NCBI GenBank assembly: GCA_905182995.1
Contig: CAJJDP010000144.1
Span: 62,001 to 126,000, forward strand
DNA length: 64,000 nucleotides
Direction: 5' to 3'
Source: Paramecium octaurelia
Taxonomy: Eukaryota > Ciliophora > Oligohymenophorea > Peniculida > Parameciidae
The position numbers and the translations under genes are program-made. Positions 53,034 to 64,000 of this stretch are shown piece by piece (the stretch's first letter is position 1; each line of letters starts with the position of its first letter). The notes beneath the pieces are model-generated. The model saw nothing but the letters and a program-made list of their open reading frames with translations. It searched no databases and was not told where the DNA came from.

Positions 53034-55678
53034 ATGAATAGATTCAAAAGAGTGTTTAAAGATAACTTGGTGATGATGATTGTGACTCTATTGGTGATGT
53101 TTCAGAATATCTTTGGAAACGGCACAATATTAATAGCTGCATTGATAGTACTTGTTTAGGTTTTAAGAATTATATTATGTTTCATCACTTAAATCAAAGA
53201 GTATATTCAATATTTTGATTTGATGTAACAATGGAGTTTGCTTTTGGCCATTTATTTTGGCTCTAACCATTGCTCTATGTAAGTCTTAGCATTATGCAAT
53301 ACCAAAGAGTTCTTTAATACAAAAATAAATTTATAAACGATATAACTTAAGAAGCTATTGATTGTGCATCACATAGTTTCTGAAGTTATACTATTTATAT
53401 TATGCTCAATTAACAGCGTGAAAGAAGTTCACCTATCGATAGTAGCGATTTTACTTCATTGGCTAATTTTATTTTATAATTCCAAACATAAAAAGCATAG
53501 GAGGAACATCGATAGTTACACCTAGGGAGAAATACCTGACAAAATTGTGATTGATAGTGCAGGTCATACGAATAATCATTCCAGAGTCAAATTCCAAGAC
53601 AAGCCAAGTAACAATGACAGTCCAAGAGACAACAAATTGGAGATCCTAAGCATCTTCCCTCAAGGAATAGGGTTATTCAAAGTTTGTGATAAGAAACTAG
53701 AATTGGAATATCATAATGAAAATATGTTGAAGTTGTCTACTGCAGAGTCATCTGATGAGATTCTATAGAAATTATTCCACTTAGAACAACAATAAATAAC
53801 TGATATTTAACAAAAGCAGCAATAAGAATAGAGAAATTCAATGAGCTCATTTTCTACATTTTAACAAACCCCAATTCCATGTAATTTCATTCATAAGGGT
53901 TTTCGTAACCAAAGAAGATCCCAAACCAATTAGTTGTAATCATCTCAGAAAATAGAAATACTAAGACAAAATTCAGTGTTCAGTTCCCTAGAAAGTAGAG
54001 GAGTTTTCTTAAAAAAATGTGATACTTTGAGTGAAGAAACAGTAATATTTATATATATGAACATTATTAGATCTTGGAACAAGAGATCAGATTGCTGGCT
54101 TAACAACTAAGTAAAACTGAATTTCAGAGCTAGATGAAAAATTCAAATGAACTCATTCAGGAACATATAGTTATTTATGGATACTAGAAACCATAGGATG
54201 GTAATAGAAAAAGAGTAATTGAAGTGAAATTGTACAATGCCTTAATCAGTGACACGCCCTATATTTTGATGTTGATACGGGATATAACTCATCGAGATTA
54301 CATTTAAGCCTTATAAGAATATAGCAAACAGAAATCAACAACATTGTCATTTGTCAGTCATGAATATAGAACTCCTTTGAATTGTATCATAGAGATGTTG
54401 GAATTAGGAATAGATGAAGAATAAAAACATTAATCACAGACAGTAATCATGGAAAAAGAGTGCAGGAGAGTGATGAAGGCGAATTATCCTATAAAAATAA
54501 ATAAACAAATAAAAATTGCTTTGGACAATGCCAAATATTTACTAAATTTAAGTGATGATTTATTGGATTTGGCTCAAATAAAAGTTGGTAAATTTAAGAT
54601 CAACAAAGCCAAATTTAATTTTAATTTATTACTTGAAAGTTGCGCAGATTTATTTCAGGTTACAGCTGAAAAAAAATAAATAAAATTATTTATAAATTAT
54701 GAAAGCAAGGCTCCAAGGTTCATTTACTCTGATTCAAGTAGACTGAAATAGATTATGATCAATCTGTTGGGTAATGCATTCAAATTCACAGATGATGGAT
54801 CAGTAACCATCAAGGTTTCATTAATCAATCAGAAATTAGATGTATCAGTCATTGATACAGGCATAGGTATCACAGAGGAGGATCAAGCCAAAATATTCTA
54901 AGCTTTTGGTAAAGGCAATAGTGAAGAACATAAAAAGATGAATAAATCTGGGGTTGGCCTAGGATTGTTAATCAGCAATCAGATACTTTAGAATTTGAAT
55001 TAGGACTTGCAAAGCGGTCTAAAATTTAAATCTTAATATAAGAAAGGTAGTTTGTACGAATTAAGTTAGGCTCCATATTCTATTTTCAAATAGGATACTA
55101 AGACTTAAATGAAATTTAATCCTTGAACAGTTTGGAAGAACGTAATCAAGATAGTGAAGAGTCTATAATTATGCAACAATAATAAGAGGAAAGCATCCAT
55201 AAAGTGTATGTGCACAACCACATCTCAATTTTCAAAAGATCAACAAAGGCTATTATGACTTTTCAAATATTGATTGTCGATGACACTTGTATGAATATTG
55301 AAATGATGAAGTTGAAACTAGATAGATTGTAAATTTAAAATAATATTATAAGAGGATTTGATTCAGTAGACTCAGCATGCAATGGGTATTCTGCAATAGA
55401 GAAGTGTGAAAAAAAATGGTAAATCAATCATGAGTTTTATAAATTGATTTTTATGGATTTGGAAATGCCAAGTATCAATGGAATTTAGACAACTAAGAAA
55501 TTGTTAGAATTATCCTAGAAATTCGGAATAAATATCACAATAATAGGATGTTCTGCATATGAAAGCAATGAATAGAAAAATGAATGTTTACAAGCAGGTA
55601 TGAAAGATTACTTAACCAAACCAATCTAATTAAATGATCTCCAAAGAATATTGTAGTAGTATTTATGATAATATAATT
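53034..55678 (+). CDS. Hybrid histidine kinase 3 (membrane-bound)
   Basis: About 860 aa. Four or five N-terminal transmembrane helices (VMMIVTLLVMFQNIF and others), a PAS-like block (ILSIFPQGIGLFKVCDKKLEL), a second sensor-like segment, and HisKA with the His in FVSHEYRTPLNC. Then N box QIMINLLGNAFKF, G boxes VIDTGIGI and GVGLGLLI, and a receiver with acidic pair ILIVDDTCM, phospho-Asp in IFMDLEMPSING and Lys in LTKPIQ. Introns of 29 and 23 nt were resolved; the length suggests one more. It is more distant from kinases 1 and 2 than they are from each other. Confidence 0.85.
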
Positions 55679-55722
55679 CACTTTGTTATTATATAAATAT
55701 ATATTTATATACAAAAATAGGT

Positions 55723-56141
55723 TCAATATTCGTCTTCCTCTGATATTTGAGATAAATTATTCTTGGATACATTATCCAATTTATCAAATAACTAGCATTA
55801 TTAATACATCACATACATTCTTCCATTCCAGCATCTCTTTTAGCTTTGCTTGTTTCTGTTCCTCACAAAGAATATCAACTTATTTGAGATCATTTCTCAA
55901 CTTTTCAAATCGACTATTTAATTCATCTGTCAAAGCAGTCAAATCTATTCTCTATAGATTATTAAGTAAATACCTATCTTTCAGATCTCTGTTCACAAAG
56001 TTGTGATAGCAATTATTCCTACTCTCTCATAGTATTGATCTGATTTGTCATCTCTTCATTCTACTAAACCAACTTCTTTATTTAAGTTTCCATCCTATAT
56101 ATTTGCTTTTCCACTTTTTTCTTCTAAGCAACACAACCCAT
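55723..56141 (-). CDS. Small myristoylatable coiled-coil protein
   Basis: About 123 aa with introns of 22 and 25 nt. Starts MGCVAQKKKV: Gly-2 for myristoylation, Cys-3 for palmitoylation and a basic cluster, typical of a membrane-anchored peripheral protein. The rest is one continuous coiled coil (QIYRMETQIKKLVQQNEEM, LNSRFEKLRNDLKQVD) ending in an acidic tail SEEDEY. Function unknown. It is convergent with hybrid kinase 3, 44 bp apart. Confidence 0.7.
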
Positions 56142-56441
56142 TTTTATTAAAATAATAATTAATTTTTGACAGTTTTTCATGGTTCGCAATCTTAACATCA
56201 ACTACCCTGATTTGTAAACTCATTTATTACAAGTGTAACCATTCTGCAAATAAAAGTAGAATTACCTATCAAATTGATTAGAACCCTCTTTACAGTACAA
56301 TAAATTTACTTGATAAATACTAATTAATTCTAGATTTCTAATATATTTGTACAAACAACAATAATGAAGTAACCTTTACTGTCTAAAATACAATGGAATA
56401 ATCCTTACTGTATGTCTATTTTATGTTATATATAATAATTA

Positions 56442-57392
56442 ATGAATAAACCAATTTATAGAGAGTATCAAACTCATGAAGGAGACAATGAAGATCCTAA
56501 TAATACCTAAATGATCTAAATTACTGATGATACCAGTTTAAATCGAATTAATGATACTCTAAAAGATTCCATGAATGACTACAATAAATATGGAGCACAA
56601 AACATTTATTCCCCATCCAACAGCATTCATTGTAAATAACAATTGAAAGATGACTCATCCCATGATCCAAAACGCATATAATTGGTTATTTAAAATTAGA
56701 GTGAATCAGATAAACTAATTGAAATCAATACTACTGATCATGGGGATAAGGAAGAAATTTCTAAAACTTAAAAGGGCATGTTGGGCTCATAAACAATTTA
56801 ATACCAGAAGAAGAGAATTCAGTTTAGGAATCCACAATATGAATTTAAATAGAAATCAATAAAGGAATACAATTGGAATTCTGAAGTTATGTAAAAATGG
56901 AAATTTAGCATTAATATTGTTATTTTTGTTCTGAATCTAAAAAGAGGAATTAAACACAGGAAATCAAAAGAAATCAAAACTACTAATAGCGAACATACAA
57001 ATAACATCAAAAAATCTAACTTTAGACTTCGAGATTGCGGACTCACTGTTCTTAAATTAATGGTTGGCATTTCATTGGCATTACTTACTAGCCTATTGCT
57101 CTTTCCTTTTATTTTAATATCTGATCTCTTTATGAGAATATACACTTACAATAACTTATATGTGAGATATGCTTTATCCCATGAGAATCTATTCTGTAAA
57201 TTCATTTAACTGATTCAAATATATATGTATGCAATTGCAACTGCTTTTGCAATTGTTATCAATCTCTATCAAACCATCATTACAACTGTAGAACTCATTT
57301 ACAACATAGTTGGTACGTTGTAGAACAATATATCAAACCTCTCCAGATTGCTATTCTAAACTATTCAAAATCCATTCTCAAAACAAAAATGA
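56442..57392 (+). CDS. Hypothetical two-helix membrane protein
   Basis: Intronless, 316 aa. The first 190 residues are polar, rich in Asn, Asp, Ser and Lys. Two hydrophobic segments follow: KLMVGISLALLTSLLLFPFILI and YMYAIATAFAIVINLYQTIITTV, with a short polar end. I do not recognise the family. Shadows of it on the opposite strand show a long frame, but codon usage favours the plus strand. Confidence 0.6.
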
Positions 57393-57860
57393 GTATAATT
57401 TGTATTCTATAACCTCTATTATTTATATCAATAAATAGTTTTCAGTATATATGTTAACTGAAATATTAATAATTGTAATAGTATATATTGATGTCTTCAT
57501 TTTTAGACTCACTTAAGTAAGATATTATCATTTTCATAGCGGAATTAAATAAGGTATTCAATAATTGAACTGCTGGAGCTTTCCGAAAAACGAGTTAATA
57601 TTATATCTATTCAGAAAATAATTAAGTCTTATAAAATTATAATACCATTAGAGAATTAAATTCTAAAAATAAAAAATTGTACTATATTATTTAATGCATC
57701 TTGGATTTGGAAATAAATTTACTCATTTTAAATGGATACTTATGTTTAGATAGAATTGGCTATTAATAAAAAATTCACTATCTAAGCAATAGTATTTTAA
57801 TTATTTTATTTAATTAATTGCTATCGTTTCTCTCGTTTACAAACATCAACCACTCTACTA
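57393..57860. other. Intergenic, AT-rich
   Basis: No gene seen. Confidence 0.45.
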
Positions 57861-58125
57861 CTGAAATTCATATATATTGGCTTTGTTTATAATTCTGCTG
57901 CCATTTCCCATAAATTTTTATTAAGTATTTGAATATAAAAAGCATCAATTAGTTGAGGTTAGTATAAAAGTTCATCATCTGATCATTTAATATTACTTTT
58001 AAAGAATTTGAAGCCTTCTGGACCAATTTCTGAGTAGATAGTTCCAACTTCGACATTTCTTTTAGAGAGAGGTTTTTCTTAGGGAATGCCTTCTTGTTGA
58101 TTAGAGTATGATTGAAATAAATAAA
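57861..58125 (-). pseudogene. Start-less coding fragment
   Basis: One frame reads strongly protein-like (RNVEVGTIYSEIGPEGFKFF, then SDDELLYQPQLIDAFYI, NKNLWEMAAELQTKP) but has no ATG before the neighbouring eS27 gene. It also contains an in-frame TGA, which an 18-nt intron ending in CAG could remove. A competing frame from ATG (MSKLELSTQKLVQKA) gives 62 aa. I favour a gene that has lost its 5' end; neither reading is secure. Confidence 0.4.
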
Positions 58126-58149
58126 TTAATTTAAAAATAAATTTAAATA

Positions 58150-58420
58150 ATGGACCAAGATTTATTGAGACCCTAATACGAGAGTGAAAAGAGAAAGCAC
58201 AAATTAAAGAGATTGATTTAAGCACCTAATTCATATTTCATGGATGTCAAATGCCCATAGTGTTCAACCAATAACACTGTATTTTCCCATGCTAGAGGCA
58301 TTGTCACTTGCATGTAAAGAAAGTCAATAATATGTTAGCAAATGCTCAAGTCAATTAGGCAGATCAACAGGAGGAAAATTGCAACTTGTTCTTGGAGCAA
58401 AATACAAAACAAAAAAATGA
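58150..58420 (+). CDS. RPS27: Small-subunit ribosomal protein eS27
   Basis: 81 aa with one 25-nt intron. Matches eS27: DLLRPQYESEKRKHKLKRL, IQAPNSYFMDVKCPQCST, TVFSHARGIVTC, KCSSQL and STGGKLQL. Four cysteines form the zinc ribbon (CPQC...CIKC). Located in the small ribosomal subunit. The intron splits the second Cys pair and was needed to restore the conserved end. Confidence 0.93.
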
Positions 58421-58608
58421 TAGTATATTTGACAGTATAATAAATAAACATGGCCCATATTTCAATATTCACACTGCTATTTAAGAATGTTGTTTATACT
58501 TTAAATGATATTTAAGTAGTTGCATTCTAATAAATGTGAATTGGATGCAATTTCTAATTTCTTATTTATAAACATTATAATAATAATTATTATCAGTATT
58601 TAAGATAG

Positions 58609-58812
58609 ATGTAAGCAGATAAGAAAGAGTGGCCAGAAGCAATTGGTAAAACAGTGGATGAAGCTAAGTAATTGATTTTAGCTGACGATGCCGATATTAT
58701 GGTGCAAGTGTTGGCTGAAGGATCTCCCACAACCAGAGATTTCAGAATGAACAGAGTGAGAATATTCCACAATGATAAAAATATTGTTGTTTAAGCCCCA
58801 AGAAGAGGTTGA
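58609..58812 (+). CDS. Potato-inhibitor-I type serine protease inhibitor
   Basis: Intronless, 67 aa. Follows chymotrypsin inhibitor 2/eglin c: KKEWPEAIGKTVDEAKQLI, then VQVLAEGSPTTRDFRMNRV and RIF with the terminal VVQAPRRG. The exposed loop between EGSP and DFRMNRV carries the scissile bond in relatives, and the two stabilising Arg (DFR, NRVRI) are kept. No signal peptide, so it probably acts in the cytosol. No disulphides, as in this family. Confidence 0.85.
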
Positions 58813-58870
58813 TATCAATAATATAAGAAATCAATATCTATAATACTATATGATATATATATATTAATTG

Positions 58871-60198
58871 TCATGCTGTATAGAAATAGAGACAATTGAG
58901 GCAAGCTACTGCAACAAGGTTTTGGGTTTAGCACATGCTGATTTTCTGGACTTTACGATTAAAATCATAAGATGATCCCAAATTCTCGAAATATTTAGGT
59001 GGGATCTGTCTCACCGCAGTCTTCTTATTGAAATTCAATTCATATTGGGAATTGCATTCACCTATTGTAATGTTAATGAACTATCATACCTAATCTGTCT
59101 ACAATGTGGAAGGTACTATTGAAATTGCCAGTAACAAAACTATTAGAATCAAGTGTAGATTGGATTGAAAACTTATCAAAAATACATTCGTTTTCATAGA
59201 GGTCACATAATTTTGACTTAAGAGGTTCGAATACTTGGACAGTGGCAACAGGTTTATTGGTCATGGCAATGTCCCACACTTTGACAGTCAAGAAATCTCT
59301 AGAAAATATATATTTTCCATTTCGACTAAAACAAGCATCTGAAATAGAAGTAACTATTTCAGTAAAGAAATTCTTTTTGGCTGGATCTTCTGGTTCTGCC
59401 ATTGTAATAGCCGTATTGTCGCAGATTCCTGATTTTCTCATATCACACAATTTAATGATTCCCTTGCTGGTAGTATAGAGAAATTGATTATCCAATGTGG
59501 GATGAAATGTTGAAGATGTTATCACTTCACTTAATTCATCCAAGTTCTCGGGTTTCAAATCAACAGCCACGAATGCTTTGGATGGTTATTCAATACTCCA
59601 TAAATACACTTTTAAGTCATCTGATGTTAAAACAAATTCTTCGTTGCTTGAAGCAGTCAATGAATTTATATGATAATTATGCAGATTAGGAAATACCTTT
59701 CTCACACTTTCTAATCTAATTTATTATTTACCTTGGAATCAATCCAGTCTCTACAACTTATAATTTTGGCATTGCCAAATCCTTCCCACTTGGTTTGATA
59801 ACTTTAGTTACGTTTTTTTCACTGACCTTCCACAACTTCACCGTTTTATCATTTGTTGACAAAATATACATATTTTTGCCTTGTGCTCTCAACCATTAAA
59901 GTTGATTAATCTTCTCCTCTATATCAGTACTCTTTAGAAAATCGAATTCCCTTGTATGCGATTGTAATTCTGTCAAATATCTAAGCAATCGTTAAAATAA
60001 ATACTAATATTCAGCCTTGTCTCTCTTCTTACTCTATGGCACTTCAAATATTATCAATCGACCAGCTCTGTCTCCTAATCCCAGCAATCTTCCAGTCCTT
60101 TCAAATTACACTGCAGAAATGATATCCTCATCACTAACATTGTCTGAAGATGCCTTATCGCCAAATACCTACATGAATTTCCAATCTTATTTCTTCAT
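58871..60198 (-). CDS. PP2A regulatory subunit B55 (PPP2R2 family)
   Basis: WD-repeat subunit that targets protein phosphatase 2A. About 424 aa with a 25-nt intron ending in AAG and a 28-nt intron ending in TAG. Family blocks in order: [125 protein letters not shown] and the C-terminal VQKISMCQTQN. Length is slightly shorter than animal B55, and the N-terminus is abbreviated. Confidence 0.93.
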
Positions 60199-60459
60199 TT
60201 TGTTTTAATTAAAATATATAAACTTTATTTTATCACTCTGTCAATCCTTCTTAATCATTCAAACCATTATTTATTTAATTTGTCATCTCATAATATCACA
60301 ATAAAACTGAAGATTTCTACAAACATTCTCTGAAACCATTGCAAATCCTTCTATTATATATGATATCACTATTTATAGCTTATATTCTTGATATGGAAAA
60401 ATTGGATTAATATTTATAACTATTGTAGAGAATTCAATTGATTTTATACAAAATATAAA
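60199..60459. other. Intergenic, AT-rich
   Basis: Short AT-rich spacer with no gene. Confidence 0.5.
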
Positions 60460-61266
60460 TCATTCTATATAAAAATTCCTATAAATCTAAGCCATAAGTT
60501 CATAAATGTCTAGTAAACTTAGGTATACACTTTTTGGTATTATGTAGATCCAATACAAAACCAAAAACACTAACAAGTAAATTGCGATTAAGGGTAGAAT
60601 TAATAATAAAAATATATATTTCCCTGTGTAAAAATAAAGCTCAATCACTTTGGGGATTATTAATGAGGCTATTTCCATTCCAACTTAAAAGCTTTTCCCA
60701 TACACTAGGATTGGAAAGATTAAGATTTAAAATACTATCAATAACAGTAAGTAAAAAGAATTTGTATAACCATAATCATAATAACAAGTGCATGCATAAT
60801 AGTTAAATAAATGGTGCTGTCTCTTACACAATTTACAAAATTTGAAATTGCATTCAGGACATTCTAAAATCGGATTGAACTCGTTTTAAAAGTGAAATTA
60901 TGCTTTACATTTTTAACATTTATAATAGTTTCTTTTACTAATGATACTCTCACAAATGACACAACTTACAGAAGTTTTGAGTTGATGAACTTTGCACTTT
61001 TAATGTTAGAATATTTGCAATTAATCACCATCTTTCTCAATTGAGATTCTAGTTGAAAAATATTAATTACATATGCTTGGAGAAACATTCATGCTGGTTC
61101 TTGTAATAAAACTCAGAGATATTCGGATCAATTTAAGTGACAGTCGACACCAGCTTTCTTTTTCGAAACCTTTTAAAGCATTAAGCACAAGAGTTGTCAA
61201 ATAATATTGGTACACACAATGATTCTTCAAATTATGTTTATTCCTTAATGTTAGCTTAATAATCAT
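60460..61266 (-). CDS. IBR-like zinc-finger membrane protein
   Basis: Intronless, 268 aa. Centre has Cys/His clusters in the order CVICESI, YKCQKCKAQF, CPECNFKFCKLC, then QHH and C, which resemble the in-between-RING (IBR) part of RBR ubiquitin ligases. Three hydrophobic segments follow (FYLLLLIVFQILIFPILV, KYIFLLLILPLIAIYLLV and LVFLVLYWIY). The first RING and the catalytic RING2 are not apparent, so ligase activity is doubtful. The first 75 residues are less ordered. Confidence 0.6.
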
Positions 61267-61630
61267 TCTTTATCTATTTAATAAAATTAGATCGGTTTGT
61301 CCAAATTCTTTAGTTTTCCATTGATAAAATTTTAAATTAAATATTCTTTCGTGAAAGTTAATAATTATTTTTCAGCTGATATTGTTAATAATATAGCATA
61401 TAAATTTATAATTACTAATGTGATCAAAAATAGGACTCATTAATTAGATGGTTCTCAAATCTCCTAATACGACTTAACCTTAAACCTTAACGAATCTTGT
61501 AATTAATATTAATAGATAAAGGATTACAGAAAACTTTTAATTAGTTTTTTTATTGTAAATCTGTTTTGAAAATAATATTAAAAACAACAATGGACAAAAT
61601 AAATTAATGTAAACATAGATTGCTAGTAGA
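61267..61630. other. Intergenic, AT-rich
   Basis: Between divergent genes. No feature beyond AT-rich sequence. Confidence 0.5.
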
Positions 61631-63949
61631 ATGAGTCTTAAGAATTTGTGATATTTTTGCTTAGTCCCCAAGCCTTGGAATGAATCACAAATCTACCTTT
61701 TAATCGTCGTTTGGTGGTTTTACTTCCATAGTAACAATCTTTCTCGTGTTTCTATTTTTTTCAACCAACTTCATCGACTATTTGGCTGGAAAAAATATCA
61801 TCACCAAGCAAACTTAGGTTTATGATGACTAACTCTCAAATCTGCAATTGGATGATCAAGATTTTATAATGGCATTGGGGATAGAACAAAATAACTTTAT
61901 AAGCCAACCATATTTTACTCTTAATCTATAATAGAGGTAATCATATTTAGGGATTATACAGACAATATGAGAGACTTTCAAATGGAACAATTATTAAAAA
62001 TATTACTTAACTCCCTTTGGTTCCATGTACGTTGGATCGGTTCCACTCAATTTTCCAGCGTTATGGGAAAAACTTCTCGGAGGACTTTGAGAGACTCTAA
62101 CTCCAAAACTTGCTTTGCCCTTAGTAATATTTATATGTAGTATCATAGAAATTAATTAAATATGAATATTGGAGGAACATTTACATGTATAATGAAATTC
62201 ATATATCTAAAGCTAATAATTTCAACTTTCTTAAAATTGAAGTTACATCCTGCAATTAAAGTCAATATACCGATAGAACATGTGCATAAGAGGATGAATT
62301 AAAACAACAATTGGAAGAGAATGGGAATTTCAAAGTTTAGGTGTATATTATAAATAAAGTTATATTTCTAATTGAAAATAGGTAATAAACCCTAATAAAA
62401 TTGGATCCGACTTTGTATCTATATATCTGGATGATCGAAGCTACTTATCTTTTGTTCCGAAGCAAATTAATAAATAGGCAAACATATTCTTTAGATAATA
62501 TTAATTCTAAAATAGTCTTGATCTTTATCCATTTAAGTAAGAAAATCCTTATGAATTTAAGTCAAGATCAAAACTCCAATTTTATTTCTATAGATGATAC
62601 ATAGACTAAAGAAATTGCTGATTTGGGAAGAGATTCCGATGCAGTTTATGCAGCGTTCTATTTTCGTAAAAGTCCAATCACAACCTTGGTTGAGAGAAAG
62701 AATTAAAGCATAATTGATTTGCTATCTAAATTGGGAGGCTTGTTCTAGATTTCTTTTATTGTTATGGGATTCATAATAGCAACGTATAATAAAATAACAA
62801 GTTAGCATTATTTTAAATTAATTAGTGCTTGTAGAATTATCGAATAAGGTTTATGAGTTTAGTACTGATATTGAAGCGTAGAACAAATAGCATTAATAAA
62901 ATCTAAAAATGATTGATCATATCTACGAAGATAAATAGTTTAGATAAGATTACTATGTAAATAGGGAAGGTCAATAACAATAAATCCCAAATAGTGAAAT
63001 AAGACACAAAAGCAAAATTCTACAACTTTTCAGGAAGCATTATTCTGATAAACATGTAATGTTGATTGATCGACCACCAACTGAGAATAATGAATATGTT
63101 AATCAAGGTTCTAATGAAAATGAAGATAAGAGTAATTAAATTACATAGTAGGCAATAAAGGATCATAATATTTTAGCTTAGAAACTCAATTGTGTCAATG
63201 GATTGGATTACTTCAAAAAATAAATCAATCTTATCTTAAATAGATCGTAACCCTTGAGGTTTAATTTGAAGATATTTTTCAATTAATTGTGTTTTAGAAG
63301 AACTTTCTAGAATTCACTTTCCGTATTGTTTTATAATTAAGCAGTGTATCATCATATAAATATAAAAATAGTGATAAAATCAATGAATAATTAGATGTGT
63401 TTAATATTTTGAATAAATTGAATGAGATTGATAAATTAAAAGAAATCCTACTGACAAATTCATAGTAGTTATTGTTTGATTTCGCAGCAAAACCCATTAT
63501 TTCATTGATTGAGGAAAAAGAAATGCATTTTTCTCGAACCTTCTTGGAAGAAAGAGCAAGAAACACGTATTGTTTTACAATAATATAAAAGGATTGAATA
63601 GTATAAAAACAAAAAGATTCGCAGGAGTCAATTAATATAATAGAGTTTAAAAAACCTTTTTCGCACTCAAAGTCTTGATAGGGATCATAGAATTTACAAG
63701 AGAATCTATAGAGTATTTGAATAAATATATTAGGCGTATGATTTAGTATTGCAATAGAGTATGGATTAAAATCCTCAATATGAAGTTAATTAAAAATTGA
63801 TCAAGAAACTTGGAGATGAAATATAGGCAATTTTCAAATTGTCTAAATTGTTAGATTTTGATGGTATCAAGAGATTGAGAGCAAATTCAAACTAGGATCA
63901 AATTTGTAGGAATACTCAGAATATTCCTGATGAAATCATCCTCAAATGA
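61631..63949 (+). CDS. Two-helix ciliate membrane protein with ten introns
   Basis: About 690 aa. N-terminal FQSSFGGFTSIVTIFLVF helix, a 270-residue loop with Cys pairs (VPCTLDRF, TSCNQSQYTDRTC), a second helix (GLFQISFIVMGFIIATYN), then a long charged, coiled cytoplasmic part. I know this layout from an expanded, uncharacterised ciliate family. Ten introns of 22-26 nt restore one frame; the summed length divides exactly by three. Five of them end in AAG, two in CAG and three in TAG, and the first begins GTG. Starting at 61631 is supported by that first intron; otherwise 61680. Confidence 0.75.
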
Positions 63950-64000
63950 TTGATCTTTTATTTATAATTATTAAATGAATACTTCTATAATAGGACATAT

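Noticed and set aside
56819-57145. 108-aa minus-strand frame
   Set aside because: Lies opposite the membrane protein at 56442-57392, whose frame is longer and has ordered helices.

Overview
This window looks like a macronuclear scaffold from a ciliate, very probably a Paramecium species. Long conserved proteins are readable only if TAA and TAG code for glutamine and TGA is the sole stop. The DNA is strongly AT-rich. Genes are packed with gaps that are often 30-60 bp, and are interrupted by tiny introns of about 18-35 nt. I rebuilt most genes by hand with this code and these introns. In most genes the summed intron lengths leave a coding length divisible by three, an internal check on the models.

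Layout. 1-5.6 kb: a tubulin-tyrosine-ligase family enzyme, an ATG1/ULK-like kinase, the ciliary protein DPCD and, convergent to it, a small NBR1-type Ig-domain protein. 5.6-10 kb: one giant type I membrane protein. 10.4-16.4 kb: a small helical protein, two large coiled-coil or hypothetical proteins, a poorly explained stretch and a small HTH/coiled-coil protein. 16.8-19.6 kb: a RING-CH plus FHA protein present once intact and once as an exact 1,327-bp copy left of a single N at 18098; this is almost certainly an unmerged contig overlap. 19.7-25.5 kb: a cytosolic carboxypeptidase (divergent from the RING gene), a SET-domain methyltransferase and an Aurora-like kinase. 26.3-31.4 kb: an AIG1-like GTPase, decayed fragments including an ADP/ATP-carrier relic, signal-peptidase subunit SPC3, a hypothetical protein and a Sel1-repeat protein. 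31.5-41.6 kb: a TPR protein, a PH-kinase, a class I histone deacetylase and two tandem hybrid histidine kinases. 41.9-49.4 kb: a 3-hydroxyisobutyrate-dehydrogenase family enzyme, an SNF1/AMPK-like kinase, a degenerate adenylate-kinase homologue, a Cache-domain membrane sensor and a centrin. 49.4-57.4 kb: a hypothetical protein with a decayed tandem relative, a membrane DnaJ protein, a third hybrid histidine kinase, a myristoylatable coiled-coil protein and a membrane protein. 58-64 kb: ribosomal protein eS27, a potato-inhibitor-I protease inhibitor, PP2A regulatory subunit B55, an IBR-like zinc/membrane protein and a ten-intron membrane protein.

Themes. Several genes serve cilia and microtubules (TTL ligase, carboxypeptidase, DPCD, centrin). 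Signalling is heavily represented (five kinases, three hybrid histidine kinases, FHA/RING, B55). The most unusual general signal is the splice acceptors. Besides the expected TAG, many introns can be joined correctly only at AAG, and a few at CAG or GAG. I found no tRNA, rRNA, CRISPR or transposon.
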